This document shows, one piece after another, positions 1 through 9,444 of a stretch of 64,000 bases of DNA. A program made the position numbers and the translations under genes. The notes under the pieces are model-generated. The model saw only the letters and a program-made list of their open reading frames with translations. It was not told the origin of the DNA and made no database searches. The stretch's first letter is position 1, and every line of letters begins with the position of its first letter. Source of the DNA: Salinarchaeum sp. IM2453 (GTDB lineage: Archaea > Halobacteriota > Halobacteria > Halobacteriales > Salinarchaeaceae); the NCBI RefSeq assembly GCF_019693215.1, contig NZ_CP081183.1:747226-811225 (forward strand), written 5' to 3'.

Positions 1-1185
1 CCCAGGCTCGTATGTCGGGAAGTACTGTGCAATATCCATTTTATGACTGCCAACATCGGAGATAAGGATATCGTGATCTCCCATTGCTTCGCGAAGATAT
101 GGTAGTGTCTTTTTTACGGAAAATGGTTCATCAGAATCAGGGAGCCCATAGGCATCTACCATAATCGGCTCGCGGTAGTCTTTACACCAAGTTGGACCAA
201 GTGGTCCATCGATCTCCGCCATAAGCGATCGAAGTGTAGCTGAGATATCAGCGACTAGTTCGACATCTGGGTTGTAATGACGGTAGACCTCAGCAGGTTC
301 ACTGTCGATGTGGATGATCCGCTTATCAAGGTCTGGATTCCACGATTTTGGATCATGTTCGGCAATATCATATCCAATTGAAACAACACAGTCGGCTTTA
401 GACATTGCATCAGAAGCCTCATCATTTGCCCCCGAATCAAGCGTCATAAGTGAGCAGTTAATTCTGTCCGAAACAGCACCCTTACCCATGTATGTGGCGA
501 CAACGGGCATTCCGGTTTGCTGAACCAATGCTCGAAGTCGTTCGGCTGCTCGGGTTCTGACTGCGCCATTACCGGCAAGGATCATCGGAGAGTCACTTCG
601 CTTAAGCAACTCAACAGCACGTCGGACAGATTTCATATCTGGATCTGGACGGCGGACACGGGGTCGTGTTGGAAGAGGACGGGAATCATATGATTCTGTA
701 GCAACGTCCTCTGGGAATTCAAGATGCGTTGCACCAGGTTTTTCCAGCTCTGAAAGCTTGAATGCTTTTCGTACTGATTCGGGAACCACTTCAGCTTCGG
801 TAATTTGCGTGTTCCACTTGACAACCGGGTCGAAGATATTAACGATATCAAGGGCTTGATGACTCTCTTTGTGGAGTCGCTCACGGCTTCCCTGACCTGT
901 AATTGCAACGACAGGAGACTTGTCTAGTTGGGCATCTGCAATACCAGTAATCAGATTTGTTGCACCGGGGCCCAGTGTTCCTAGGCATACACCAGCGTTA
1001 CCAGTAAGGCGGCCATGCACGTTAGCCATAAACGCCGCTCCTTGTTCGTGGCGAGTAGGAATGAACGTGATATCCGAATCACGTAACGAGAACATCAGAT
1101 CTTCAAGTTCCTCACCAGGGACGCCAAATACATGCTCAACACCCTCTGCCTCAAGGCTTCGTACGAGAAGGTCAGATGCCTTCAT
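1..1185 (-). CDS. Acetolactate synthase-like TPP enzyme (3' end cut off)
   Basis: Thiamine-pyrophosphate enzyme of the acetolactate synthase family; the frame stays open to the window edge, so the C-terminus is missing. The N-terminus reads MKASDLLVRSLEAEGVEHVF, followed by the TPP-activating Glu in RHEQGAAFMA and the GLGPGATNLITGIADA-like stretch (GTLGPGATNLITG). The middle domain (LILAGNGAV-like) follows, and the start of the TPP-binding domain (SDVGSHKMDIAQYF) is reached at the edge. The start ATG (1183-1185) overlaps the TGA of the upstream aldehyde dehydrogenase as ATGA, so the two are translationally coupled. It is a paralogue of the biosynthetic ilvB at 9445-11214 but has no small subunit beside it. 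It could be a catabolic acetolactate synthase or another 2-oxoacid-processing TPP enzyme; pairing with an aldehyde dehydrogenase favours a catabolic role (inference). Confidence 0.85.
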   Translation of the reverse strand, partial: MKASDLLVRSLEAEGVEHVFGVPGEELEDLMFSLRDSDITFIPTRHEQGAAFMANVHGRLTGNAGVCLGTLGPGATNLITGIADAQLDKSPVVAITGQGSRERLHKESHQALDIVNIFDPVVKWNTQITEAEVVPESVRKAFKLSELEKPGATHLEFPEDVATESYDSRPLPTRPRVRRPDPDMKSVRRAVELLKRSDSPMILAGNGAVRTRAAERLRALVQQTGMPVVATYMGKGAVSDRINCSLMTLDSGANDEASDAMSKADCVVSIGYDIAEHDPKSWNPDLDKRIIHIDSEPAEVYRHYNPDVELVADISATLRSLMAEIDGPLGPTWCKDYREPIMVDAYGLPDSDEPFSVKKTLPYLREAMGDHDILISDVGSHKMDIAQYFPTYEPG

Positions 1186-2579
1186 TCAATTGTCACCTCA
1201 TCATCCTCTTGGGTGGATGGTTGGACCCAGACAGTCTTCCGATTGACGAATTCTTTAATTCCGGCTTCAGAGAGTTCACGACCGTAGCCAGAGATGCCTA
1301 CACCGCCAAACGGAACGCGAGGATCAGATTTGACGAGTTCATTAATATATACGCATCCAGCGTCAATCTGCTCTGCAACATTTTGCCCTCGCTCGAGATC
1401 ATTTGTCCAGATGCTCGCGCCAAGGCCAAACTCGGTATCATTTGCAAGTGCAATCGCTTCGGACGGATCTGAAACGCGATAAACAGCTGCAACAGGGCCA
1501 AATGTCTCCTCGGAGTCAACAGGACAGCCGTCTGGAATCTCGGTTAGGACAGTTGGAGGATAGTAAGCTCCCTCGCGATTTAGAGGCTCACCTCCAGCAA
1601 CGACATTTGCTCCCATTTCAACACTTTTCTGTACCTGCTCGTGGAGATCCTCGAGTAAATCAGGACGTGCCTGTGGACCAATATCTGTTTCTTCTTCCAT
1701 TGGGTCTCCAATTGTCAGCGAGTCAATTTCATCAAGGAATCGATCAAGGAAGGTATCATAGACATCATCTACGACAATGAACCGTTTGGCAGCAATACAG
1801 GATTGTCCACCGTTTTGATTTCGAGCCCAGACACCGGTTGATGCTGCTGTATCGAGATCAGCATCATCAAGGACAATATATGGATCACTTCCACCGAGTT
1901 CTAGTACAGTTTTTTTGAGGTGTTCACCGGCAGTGGAAGCAACAGCTCGTCCAGCTGGACCACTTCCAGTAAGCGTTGCTGCTTTGACTCGGTCATCGCT
2001 AATTACAGAATCAACTTGATCAGAGGAGATTAACAAGGTTTGAAATACTCCTTCTGGGTATCCAGCTTTCTCAAATATCTCTTCGATTGCAAGTGCACTG
2101 CCTGGGACATTGGATGCATGTTTAAGCAGACCAACGTTACCAGCGGTGAGATACGGTGCTGCAAAACGGAAGACCTGCCAAAACGGAAAGTTCCACGGCA
2201 TCACCGCAAGAACAGGACCAAGTGGAGCATGCTCAGTCCGGGCAGTTGTTCCGGGGGGACTTGGGTGAGTTGTCGAATCGACATAAGAGCTCGCATGTTC
2301 GGCATAATGTTCACAGACCCAAGCGCATTTCTCGACTTCAGCGCGGGCTTGTGTAATAGGTTTCCCCGTTTCTGTCGTCATCTGCTCTGCATATGTCGAT
2401 TTGTTATCGCGTAGTACATCCGCAACATTAGAAAGCAACTGCTCGCGCTCTCGGATTGACCGGGAGCGCCATTCCGTAAACGAAGAACTCGCTTGCTGAA
2501 GTTTTTCCTCAACTTCTTCGGATGTATGTTGCTCATAAGAAGTTACCTGCTTCTCAGTTGCAGGATTAATAACATCCAT
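1182..2579 (-). CDS. NAD(P)-dependent aldehyde dehydrogenase (succinate-semialdehyde type)
   Basis: Aldehyde dehydrogenase superfamily enzyme of about 465 aa oxidising an aldehyde to the acid. Visible motifs are the catalytic Glu in LELGGSDPYIVLD, the nucleophilic Cys in NGGQSCIAAKRF, the cofactor-site PWNFPFWQVFR, and the C-terminal PFGGVGISGYGRELS. The closest general type is GabD-like succinate-semialdehyde dehydrogenase, but the substrate cannot be read from sequence. I chose the ATG at 2579 (MDVINPATEKQ); the frame extends eight codons upstream, but those residues do not fit the family. The stop overlaps the start of the downstream TPP enzyme by 4 nt, indicating one operon. Confidence 0.9.
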   Translation of the reverse strand: MDVINPATEKQVTSYEQHTSEEVEEKLQQASSSFTEWRSRSIREREQLLSNVADVLRDNKSTYAEQMTTETGKPITQARAEVEKCAWVCEHYAEHASSYVDSTTHPSPPGTTARTEHAPLGPVLAVMPWNFPFWQVFRFAAPYLTAGNVGLLKHASNVPGSALAIEEIFEKAGYPEGVFQTLLISSDQVDSVISDDRVKAATLTGSGPAGRAVASTAGEHLKKTVLELGGSDPYIVLDDADLDTAASTGVWARNQNGGQSCIAAKRFIVVDDVYDTFLDRFLDEIDSLTIGDPMEEETDIGPQARPDLLEDLHEQVQKSVEMGANVVAGGEPLNREGAYYPPTVLTEIPDGCPVDSEETFGPVAAVYRVSDPSEAIALANDTEFGLGASIWTNDLERGQNVAEQIDAGCVYINELVKSDPRVPFGGVGISGYGRELSEAGIKEFVNRKTVWVQPSTQEDDEVTIE

Positions 2580-2643
2580 GCAATACAGCAAGGGGCGAAT
2601 CAAGGTAAGCGTTCGGGGAGGTCAATAGGTTATGTCGCAATGA

Positions 2644-2650
2644 TTTATAT
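2644..2650 (+). promoter_or_regulatory. TATA box of the small membrane-protein gene
   Basis: TTTATAT is centred about 29 nt before the ATG at 2676. That is the spacing expected for an archaeal TATA box with a leaderless transcript, and it supports the short start over longer upstream extensions of the frame. Confidence 0.5.
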
Positions 2651-2675
2651 GTTGGCTGGGCAAATAGTAGAATGT

Positions 2676-2900
2676 ATGTCATTGCAACGGATCAAGCAAG
2701 CGCTAATGTTAATTGGTCTACTAGCCGTCCTCGCTGTTGTGGCTATGGTCGGCCTAATTAGCTATCTGTGGTGGGACACCCGAAACACAGATGTTGAGGC
2801 CGACTTCGATACTGACTTTGAGACGGATTATGACTTTGAAGAGGACGAATCTGATGAAGAAGAGTTAGCCGAAGCCGACGATGAAGAAAACGACGAATAA
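2676..2900 (+). CDS. Small single-pass membrane protein with acidic tail
   Basis: This encodes 74 aa: a short N-terminus (MSLQRIKQA), one hydrophobic segment (about residues 8-30, LMLIGLLAVLAVVAMVGLI) and a Trp-Trp interface. A cytoplasmic or surface tail made almost only of Asp and Glu follows. The frame is open upstream to 2493, but the TATA-like box at 2644-2650 and the haloarchaeal leaderless habit place the start at 2676. No domain is recognised. The acidic tail is typical of small haloarchaeal membrane proteins of unknown function. It ends 49 nt from the convergent nucleotidylyltransferase gene. Confidence 0.7.
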   Translation: MSLQRIKQALMLIGLLAVLAVVAMVGLISYLWWDTRNTDVEADFDTDFETDYDFEEDESDEEELAEADDEENDE

Positions 2901-2949
2901 CTGGCAGAACAGTTAACCCACTCTTTTCATCATATAACGGTGGCAATTA

Positions 2950-4140
2950 TTATCGATCAGACAAGACAGTCTCTCCCGGGTTGGTAGTTGATTGTTCAGA
3001 TAACTTGACGCCGGCATTCAGGCTAGTATTGATCCCGGTTTTCGTGTTAGCACCAACAATAACACCAAGTTTTCGGCGGCCGGTATCAATGGATTCGCCT
3101 TTGATATTTACCTGAATATTACCGTCATCATGTCGTAAGTTAGCGACAGTGGTTCCAGCACCAAAGTTAACATTCTCTGCTAGAATTGAGTCACCAACAT
3201 ACGAAAGGTGGTTTACATTGGTTCCGTTCATCAAGATACTGTTTTTAATCTCAACAGCATTGCCAACACTTGCATTTTCGTCGATTACGGTCGCACCACG
3301 AAGATATGAGTTGGGGCCGACATCAGCACCAGATCGGATAACAACAGGTCCCTCAATGTAAGTCCCAGATCGAACGCGCGCATCTTCTTCAATGACAACC
3401 GGGCCATGGATATGGACGTCGGACTCGACTGTCCCTGTCAGGTCGCGACTGAGAGTTGAAAGTTCTGTTTCGACTGCTTCAAGTAGTTCCCACGGACGAC
3501 CAACATCAAGCCAAAGCCCGTCATATTCAGCGAGATGAATAGTCGTTCCGTCAGCAATTAAGTGTTCAATTGCATCAGTAATCTCATATTCACCGCGAGG
3601 GCTGCGGTCAATTTCTGTAATTGCATCAAAAATATCGGGAGTAAACGCATACAAACCAACATTAATTAGGTTAGATGGAGGATCGGATGGTTTTTCCTGG
3701 AGATCAGTCACAGTGCCGTCAGTAACCTCAACGACGCCGTAAGATGTCGGATCTTCGACGGTCGTTGCCGCCATGGTATGGCCGTCTGCTGCGGCTAACG
3801 AATCGATTAGTTGCTGGTCAACCATCACATCTCCATTGAGTACAAGGAATCGAGTGTCGACAACTGGGCGCGCTTGCTCAATTGCGTGAGCAGTTCCAAG
3901 AGGAGATTCTTGATGGACATATTCAATTGGCGTTGATCGGTATTCATCACCAAGTACTTCTTTAATGTCATCGGCACGATAGCCAACGACGATCACAAAA
4001 CGATCAACAACAGGAAGACATTGATCTAGTAGACGCTCAATAAGGGTTCGTTCGCCGATCGGAAGCAATGGTTTAGGACGAGAGCGAGTCAGCGGCCGCA
4101 TTCGCGTGCCTTCACCAGCAGCGATAATTACTGCGTCCAT
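2950..4140 (-). CDS. glmU: Bifunctional sugar-1-phosphate nucleotidylyltransferase/acetyltransferase (GlmU-like)
   Basis: The N-terminal nucleotidylyltransferase domain has the signature AVIIAAGEGTRMRPLT and the KPLLPIGE pocket (residues 2-30), and LVLNGDVMV for metal/nucleotide binding. The C-terminal part (from about residue 245) is a left-handed beta-helix of hexapeptide repeats (IHGPVVIEEDARVRSGTYIE and on), as in archaeal GlmU-type enzymes. These make UDP-GlcNAc from GlcN-1-P, or activate glucose-1-P. The start is set at 4140 (MDAVIIAAG); four upstream codons in the same frame precede it. The neighbouring glmM, transcribed towards it with a 62-nt gap, supports an amino-sugar role for S-layer glycan or lipid precursors. 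The exact sugar is not proven by sequence. Confidence 0.85.
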   Translation of the reverse strand: MDAVIIAAGEGTRMRPLTRSRPKPLLPIGERTLIERLLDQCLPVVDRFVIVVGYRADDIKEVLGDEYRSTPIEYVHQESPLGTAHAIEQARPVVDTRFLVLNGDVMVDQQLIDSLAAADGHTMAATTVEDPTSYGVVEVTDGTVTDLQEKPSDPPSNLINVGLYAFTPDIFDAITEIDRSPRGEYEITDAIEHLIADGTTIHLAEYDGLWLDVGRPWELLEAVETELSTLSRDLTGTVESDVHIHGPVVIEEDARVRSGTYIEGPVVIRSGADVGPNSYLRGATVIDENASVGNAVEIKNSILMNGTNVNHLSYVGDSILAENVNFGAGTTVANLRHDDGNIQVNIKGESIDTGRRKLGVIVGANTKTGINTSLNAGVKLSEQSTTNPGETVLSDR

Positions 4141-4202
4141 GTGATGGAACACATACTCAACAAAGAATAATGATTTGATCAGTAATTTGAATTGGAGACA
4201 AA

Positions 4203-5525
4203 CTACCGATATGTTTGGAGGATATCTCGGGCCTCGGCAAGTAACTGATCGGCCTTCTCAGAGCTTCGTGATTCTGCAGTCAAGCGGACTAAAGATTCTG
4301 TCCCACTTGCGCGAAGGAGCATCCATCCATCGTCTGTTTCAATTCGAACTCCGTCAACACGAGTGACCGAGTCATATTGCTGTGCGTGATCTGCAATCTT
4401 ATCCATGATTACGTGTTTGTCATCGACAGAATGACTTTCACGCCGAAGGGGATATGATGGAATTTCAGCGACAATATCCGAGAGAGGACCACGGTTAGCA
4501 ACAAGATCTGCAAGCCTGATCGCTGCTAGTGGCCCATCTGGGCATAAAGTTTCTTCAGGCCAAATCCATGCACCACTCGGTTCACCGCCGAAGACAACCT
4601 CAGAGCGTTTGGCTTCTGTGGCAACGTATACATCACCAACTTTTGTCCGAACAATATTTCCTCCAGCTTGTTCGACCGTATCCTCGACACTCAGGCTCGT
4701 ATTGATCGGAACAGCAATTGAGTCTCCGGGGGAAACAGCTTCTCGGGCAAAAAGAGCAAGAAGAGCGTCTCCAGTAACAAAGGAACCAGTTTCATCAACC
4801 GCCATCATTCTGTCTGCATCGCCATCATGTGCAACCCCAAGGTCTGCATCAGTAGAAGCAACATGTTGTCGAAGGACAGTACACGCCTCGGCAGTCGGTT
4901 CAGCTGGCCGTGCTGGGAACTTTCCATCGGGGTTTGCGTTCAACGTATTAACCGTACACCCGAGATCCCTGAACGCTTCAGCTGTGATTTTACCGACTCC
5001 ATTACCAACGTCAACGACAACAGAAAGTTCACCAATATGATCACTAACAGCAGCATCAACTAACGCTGATCGATGACGACGATGAGCAGCCTGGGTATCA
5101 ACGGTAGTAGCACCAACGCTGTTCCAAGATGGATTAAATGACATTTCATCAGATTGGACAATCTCAGTGATTCGCTGCTGTTTCTCTTCGTCAAAAGCCA
5201 TCCCATCACTGTCCCAGAGTTTAATTCCATTATCGGTTGGAGGATTATGCGACGCTGTAACAGCGATACCAACGTCTGCATCAGTCCATGGAACATTTCG
5301 GGCAATTGTCGGTGTCGCTGCGTAACCAATACTGATAACATCAGCACCGTATTCTCGCGCGCCAGCCGCAGCCGCATCAAGAAGTACTGAGCCGGTTGTT
5401 CTGGAATCTCGGCCAATAAGGATACAATCGGCCCCATTAATCGCAACAGCGCGTCCAATCTCAAGCGCTAAGTCCGCCGTAATCTGCTCCCCAAATTCAC
5501 CTCGTACACCACTTGTGCCAAACAT
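4203..5525 (-). CDS. glmM: Phosphoglucosamine mutase
   Basis: Alpha-D-phosphohexomutase family, 440 aa. The phosphoserine loop is VTASHNPPTDNG (about residues 90-101), the Mg-binding loop is HDGDADRM, the sugar-binding loop is GGEPSGAWIW, and the phosphate-binding loop near the C-terminus is RASGTESLVRL. Archaeal members of this group convert GlcN-6-P to GlcN-1-P; phosphomannomutase activity is the alternative. It begins MFGTSGVRGEFG, the usual family start. It lies directly upstream of the GlmU-like gene, so the pair gives the last steps to UDP-GlcNAc. Confidence 0.9.
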   Translation of the reverse strand: MFGTSGVRGEFGEQITADLALEIGRAVAINGADCILIGRDSRTTGSVLLDAAAAGAREYGADVISIGYAATPTIARNVPWTDADVGIAVTASHNPPTDNGIKLWDSDGMAFDEEKQQRITEIVQSDEMSFNPSWNSVGATTVDTQAAHRRHRSALVDAAVSDHIGELSVVVDVGNGVGKITAEAFRDLGCTVNTLNANPDGKFPARPAEPTAEACTVLRQHVASTDADLGVAHDGDADRMMAVDETGSFVTGDALLALFAREAVSPGDSIAVPINTSLSVEDTVEQAGGNIVRTKVGDVYVATEAKRSEVVFGGEPSGAWIWPEETLCPDGPLAAIRLADLVANRGPLSDIVAEIPSYPLRRESHSVDDKHVIMDKIADHAQQYDSVTRVDGVRIETDDGWMLLRASGTESLVRLTAESRSSEKADQLLAEARDILQTYR

Positions 5526-5609
5526 ATCTGAATGCTACAATAGCAAGCATTACAGGTGTTTCGAGGGAGACACAAAAATAGTGACTAGCAGGAGATCTCA
5601 AATTAACGA

Positions 5610-6236
5610 TCAGGAGTCAACAGTGTGCCCATCGACATATGGAAGATCAGCTGCTGTCTGTTCAACCTTAGAGAGGTTAGAATACATGAGCGTTGTTGTA
5701 TCCCAGATTCCTTCAACTAATGCCTCCTGCATTGCTTGATCAATATGAACATCAATTTCGGTGTCATTATACGCAACAACGGCGTTCTCGACGTCGATAG
5801 TAACAGACTCTTCAGGATTTGCCTCAATCCAGTCCTGAAGCTTGCTGACAGTCTCGTGGTCAGTTGTAACAGCCGGGATGCCAAGTGACTTGCAGTTGTC
5901 TTTGAAGATTTCAGCAAACGATTCACCAACGACACCATCAATTCCCCAGCGCATCATGGCCTGTGGAGCATGTTCGCGGGATGAACCACAGCCAAAGTTG
6001 TCATTAACAACAGCGATGTTTGCACCAGAGTGGACATTTATTGGATGGTCGTTTAGCTCACCATCTTCATCGCGCCGAGCATCATAGAACAGATAGTCAT
6101 CCATCGACTCGAATGTTACTTCCTTCATAAATCGAGCCGGTAAGATTTGGTCAGTGTCAATATCATCACCGCGAATCGGAACACCAGGACCAGTAACGGT
6201 CGTAACGGCCAGAGATTCAGATTCCATGTCAGTCAT
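5610..6236 (-). CDS. leuD: 3-isopropylmalate dehydratase small subunit
   Basis: LeuD swivelling domain of isopropylmalate isomerase, 208 aa, which pairs with LeuC for the dehydration/hydration of 2-isopropylmalate (and citramalate-derived intermediates). Characteristic stretches are IRGDDIDTDQILPARF near the N-terminus and NFGCGSSREHAPQAM, the substrate-recognition loop. Its ATG shares one base with the TAA of leuC (TAATG), so it is translationally coupled. An alternative start is Met-4. It is the last recognisable gene of the ilv-leu operon; leuB, which often follows in haloarchaea, is not here. Confidence 0.95.
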   Translation of the reverse strand: MTDMESESLAVTTVTGPGVPIRGDDIDTDQILPARFMKEVTFESMDDYLFYDARRDEDGELNDHPINVHSGANIAVVNDNFGCGSSREHAPQAMMRWGIDGVVGESFAEIFKDNCKSLGIPAVTTDHETVSKLQDWIEANPEESVTIDVENAVVAYNDTEIDVHIDQAMQEALVEGIWDTTTLMYSNLSKVEQTAADLPYVDGHTVDS

Positions 6237-7699
6237 TAGTCAGCCACCTCCTCAGCATCCTCAGTGACAGGTTGATTTGTTGGACGATTCGTAAGATGTC
6301 GTACATCAGTTACTTCGCCTTTAACGGCTGCTGCAGCGACCATTGCTGGACTCATCAATACGGTTCGTCCATCTTTGGACCCCTGCCGGCCGATGAAGTT
6401 TCGGTTTGAGGAGGACGCACAGACTTCATCGCCAACAAGAGAGTCGTCGTTCATTGCTAAGCACATCGAGCAGCCAGCACGGCGCCATTCGAACCCGGCG
6501 TCAATGAAGACTTCATCGATGCCACGCCGTTCAAGTTCCTTACGGACAGACTCGGATCCAGGAACAGCAAGTGCACGAACATCATCCGCAACAGTTTTGC
6601 CATCAAGAATCTCAGCGGCTCGTTCAAAGTCTGAGACACGGCCATTGGTGCAGGTGCCCAAGAAAGCAACATCGATTGGGAACCCGTCCATGGTTTCGCC
6701 TGGTTCATGGCCCATATGGTCATATGCTTTTTCGGCTGCCTCCTGCTGTGTTCGAGAATCAAGCGAATCTGGTTCAGGAAGTGGCTCATCAATTGCGACA
6801 ACTTGCCCAGGGTTAACCCCCCACGTTACCATTGGTTTGAGGTTGCCAGCATCAATTGTAACAACATCATCATATTCAGCATCTTCATCAGAGCGAATTG
6901 ATTCCCAGTATTCAACGAGTTCATCAAAATCGTCCCCACCAGGAACGTATTCACGTCCCTGAAGGTACTCGTATGTTGTTTCATCGGGATTGATATATCC
7001 AGCGCGGGCACCACCCTCAATTGACATGTTACAGATGGCCATACGACCTTCCATGTCAAGTTCTTCGATTGCTGGACCACCATATTCGTATACGTGTCCA
7101 ACACCACCATCAACGCCAAGCTTTTCGATAACCTTGAGGATGACATCTTTCGCATAAACATCCTCAGGGATCGATCCATTAACCTGAATACGGCGAACTT
7201 TTTGTTTGTCAGCAGCGATACAACCGGTTGCCAATACGTCCCTAATTTGGCTGGTTCCAATCCCAACACCGATAGATCCAAATGCACCGTGGGTAGCTGT
7301 ATGCGAGTCACCACAAGCAACGACCATGCCTGGCTGTGTGAGTCCAAGTTCTGGTGCTACGACGTGAGTGATCCCTTGTTTGTCTGAGTCAAGTCCAAAG
7401 AAGGTAATCCCCGCTTCGGATACATTCTCTTCAAGCGCAGACAGCATTGTCTCAGCCTCATCGTCGTTGAGTGGGCGTTTGCGTTTTTCAGTTTCTGTGG
7501 GGACAATATGATCTGTCGTTGCAAAGGTTCGGTTAGGATAGGCAACCTGTAGGTCTCGTTCCTTGAGCATTGAGAATGCTTGCGGGCTAGTAACCTCATG
7601 CATCAAGTGAAGACCAATGAACAACTGGTCTTGACCATTCGGCAGTGTAGTCACTCGGTGACGCTCCCAGACCTTATCATATAGTGTATTTTCACTCAT
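6236..7699 (-). CDS. leuC: 3-isopropylmalate dehydratase large subunit
   Basis: Aconitase-family catalytic subunit. Three Fe-S ligand cysteines can be seen: one in [13 protein letters not shown] and two in [10 protein letters not shown]. The early motif ATTDHIVPT and [12 protein letters not shown] bind cluster and substrate. The frame is open 13 codons further upstream, but [14 protein letters not shown] (ATG at 7699) is the natural start. That ATG lies inside the last codons of ilvC (8-nt overlap), consistent with an operon. LeuCD works after LeuA, and also after citramalate synthase in the isoleucine pathway. Confidence 0.95.
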   Translation of the reverse strand: MSENTLYDKVWERHRVTTLPNGQDQLFIGLHLMHEVTSPQAFSMLKERDLQVAYPNRTFATTDHIVPTETEKRKRPLNDDEAETMLSALEENVSEAGITFFGLDSDKQGITHVVAPELGLTQPGMVVACGDSHTATHGAFGSIGVGIGTSQIRDVLATGCIAADKQKVRRIQVNGSIPEDVYAKDVILKVIEKLGVDGGVGHVYEYGGPAIEELDMEGRMAICNMSIEGGARAGYINPDETTYEYLQGREYVPGGDDFDELVEYWESIRSDEDAEYDDVVTIDAGNLKPMVTWGVNPGQVVAIDEPLPEPDSLDSRTQQEAAEKAYDHMGHEPGETMDGFPIDVAFLGTCTNGRVSDFERAAEILDGKTVADDVRALAVPGSESVRKELERRGIDEVFIDAGFEWRRAGCSMCLAMNDDSLVGDEVCASSSNRNFIGRQGSKDGRTVLMSPAMVAAAAVKGEVTDVRHLTNRPTNQPVTEDAEEVAD

Positions 7700-8705
7700 T
7701 GTCTTCTTCCCATGCAAACAGTTCACGCAGGCGTTCACCTACGTCTTCGATCTCACGGTTGCGTTCCTGTTCATACAGCTGCTTGTAACTTGGACGGCCA
7801 GTTTGATTCTCATTAATCCACTCTCGTGCAAATTCCCCATCTTGAATTTCTTCAAGAAGTTCCTCCATATTCTCACGAGCAGTCTCATCGACAACTTCTT
7901 CACCACGTGAAAGACCACCATATTCGGCGGTATCGGAGACAGAGTCCCACATCTCTGCAAGTCCGCCCTCATACATTAGGTCAACAATAAGCTTGAGCTC
8001 ATTGAGACATTCAAAGTATGCAATTTCTGGGCTGTATCCATTTTCAACCAGCGTATCGTAGCCGGCCTTAACAAGCGCAGTTGCGCCACCGCAGAGAACA
8101 GCCTGTTCTCCAAAGAGATCAGACTCAACCTCTTCTTGGAATGATGTTTCAATGACACCAGCACGGGCACAGCCAATACCTTGTGCATAAGCAAGCGCTT
8201 CATCAGCCGCTTCGCCGGTCGCGTCTTGGTAGATAGCCATCAAAGCAGGGGTTCCTTCGTCTTGCTCATAATTTCGGCGAACAAGGTGTCCAGGGCTCTT
8301 TGGTGCCACCATAGTCACGTCAACATCTTCTGGTGGTTGAATCTGGTTGTAGTGGATATTGAAGCCATGTGCAAATTGCAACGTGTCGCCGGGCTCAAGG
8401 TTTGGCTTGATGGCCGTTTCGTAAACATCCGGCTGAACGGTGTCTGGAAGCAGTACGGAAACAATGTCAGCCTGTTCAGCAGCAGAGCTTGGTGTTGCAA
8501 CCTCAAGACCGGCATCACGAGCTGCCTCGCGTGAAGAAGAGCCTTCACGAAGACCAACAACAACATCAATGCCAGAATCATTCAGATTCTGGGCGTGAGC
8601 ATGGCCTTGACTTCCATAGCCAAGTACAGCAACGGTTTTGTTTTCAATGTTCGAGCGATCCGCGTCGTTATCATAGTATACGGGTACAGTAAATTCGTCT
8701 GTCAT
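7692..8705 (-). CDS. ilvC: Ketol-acid reductoisomerase
   Basis: NADPH- and Mg-dependent enzyme converting acetolactate or acetohydroxybutyrate to the dihydroxy acids of the valine/isoleucine pathways; 337 aa, the class I length. The Rossmann motif is [24 protein letters not shown] and [12 protein letters not shown] follow, and the C-terminal knotted domain ([17 protein letters not shown]) carries the metal ligands. It sits between ilvN (56-nt gap) and leuC (overlap) in the operon. Confidence 0.97.
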   Translation of the reverse strand: MTDEFTVPVYYDNDADRSNIENKTVAVLGYGSQGHAHAQNLNDSGIDVVVGLREGSSSREAARDAGLEVATPSSAAEQADIVSVLLPDTVQPDVYETAIKPNLEPGDTLQFAHGFNIHYNQIQPPEDVDVTMVAPKSPGHLVRRNYEQDEGTPALMAIYQDATGEAADEALAYAQGIGCARAGVIETSFQEEVESDLFGEQAVLCGGATALVKAGYDTLVENGYSPEIAYFECLNELKLIVDLMYEGGLAEMWDSVSDTAEYGGLSRGEEVVDETARENMEELLEEIQDGEFAREWINENQTGRPSYKQLYEQERNREIEDVGERLRELFAWEEDNE

Positions 8706-8761
8706 AATTATTTGCTATCGGGTTGGTAATCGTACAGCACTATTTTACAAGCATCGATTTG

Positions 8762-9427
8762 TTAGTCGTCAGCCTCAACGGGGGGGAGGTTATCAACTTT
8801 GGCATTCCATTCATCTTCAACAGGCGCAGTCCAGTCGGTACCACGTGCAATTGCCGCTGTTCCAGTACGGGTAACTTCACGGACACCGAACCGTTCAAAT
8901 GCATCGACAGCAGCATTCAGCTTTGGTCGGCTGCCAGTGATCTCAACGGTTACAGTTTCTTGGCCAGCATCAACAGCTTGTCCACCATACATCTCTGCAA
9001 CGGATTGGACAGCATCGGGACTCTCAGCATCAACCTTAATTAAGGCGAGTTCGCGCTGAACAGCATTATCCTTGAGCTCACGAACAGCAATCACAGGGAC
9101 AAGCTTTCGAAGTTGTTTTTTTGCCTGTTGGACGCCAGGGCGAGGTTCTTCAATAACGAGGGTAATCCGTGCCTGAGATGGGTCTTCAGTTGGACCAACA
9201 GTCAGACTCTCGATATTGAACTGCCGGCGGCGGAAGAGGCTAGCAACCTGTGCTAGAACTCCGGGTTTATGCTTAACTAGCGCTGAAAGTACAGCGCGTT
9301 CTGGGTCTGGACTAGCCTGTGCATCAGGGTCAATACGAATACCCTGCTTATTACGGCGTCCACGAGGTTTGGGTCGTTCATCAGGAGCCGGTCCTTCTAA
9401 CGCTTGGGGGTCACTTTCGTCACTCAT
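8762..9427 (-). CDS. ilvN: Acetolactate synthase small (regulatory) subunit
   Basis: 221 aa. An N-terminal ACT domain (VLSALVKHKPGVLAQVASLF, then FNIESLTVGPTEDPSQARIT) is followed by the second ACT-like domain typical of IlvN/IlvH. Valine binding here gives feedback inhibition of the large subunit in the family. A charged, proline-rich N-terminal extension of about 40 aa precedes the ACT domain, common in haloarchaeal IlvN. It lies 17 nt after ilvB. Confidence 0.95.
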   Translation of the reverse strand: MSDESDPQALEGPAPDERPKPRGRRNKQGIRIDPDAQASPDPERAVLSALVKHKPGVLAQVASLFRRRQFNIESLTVGPTEDPSQARITLVIEEPRPGVQQAKKQLRKLVPVIAVRELKDNAVQRELALIKVDAESPDAVQSVAEMYGGQAVDAGQETVTVEITGSRPKLNAAVDAFERFGVREVTRTGTAAIARGTDWTAPVEDEWNAKVDNLPPVEADD

Positions 9428-9444
9428 TGTTCGTAATTGTTTAG

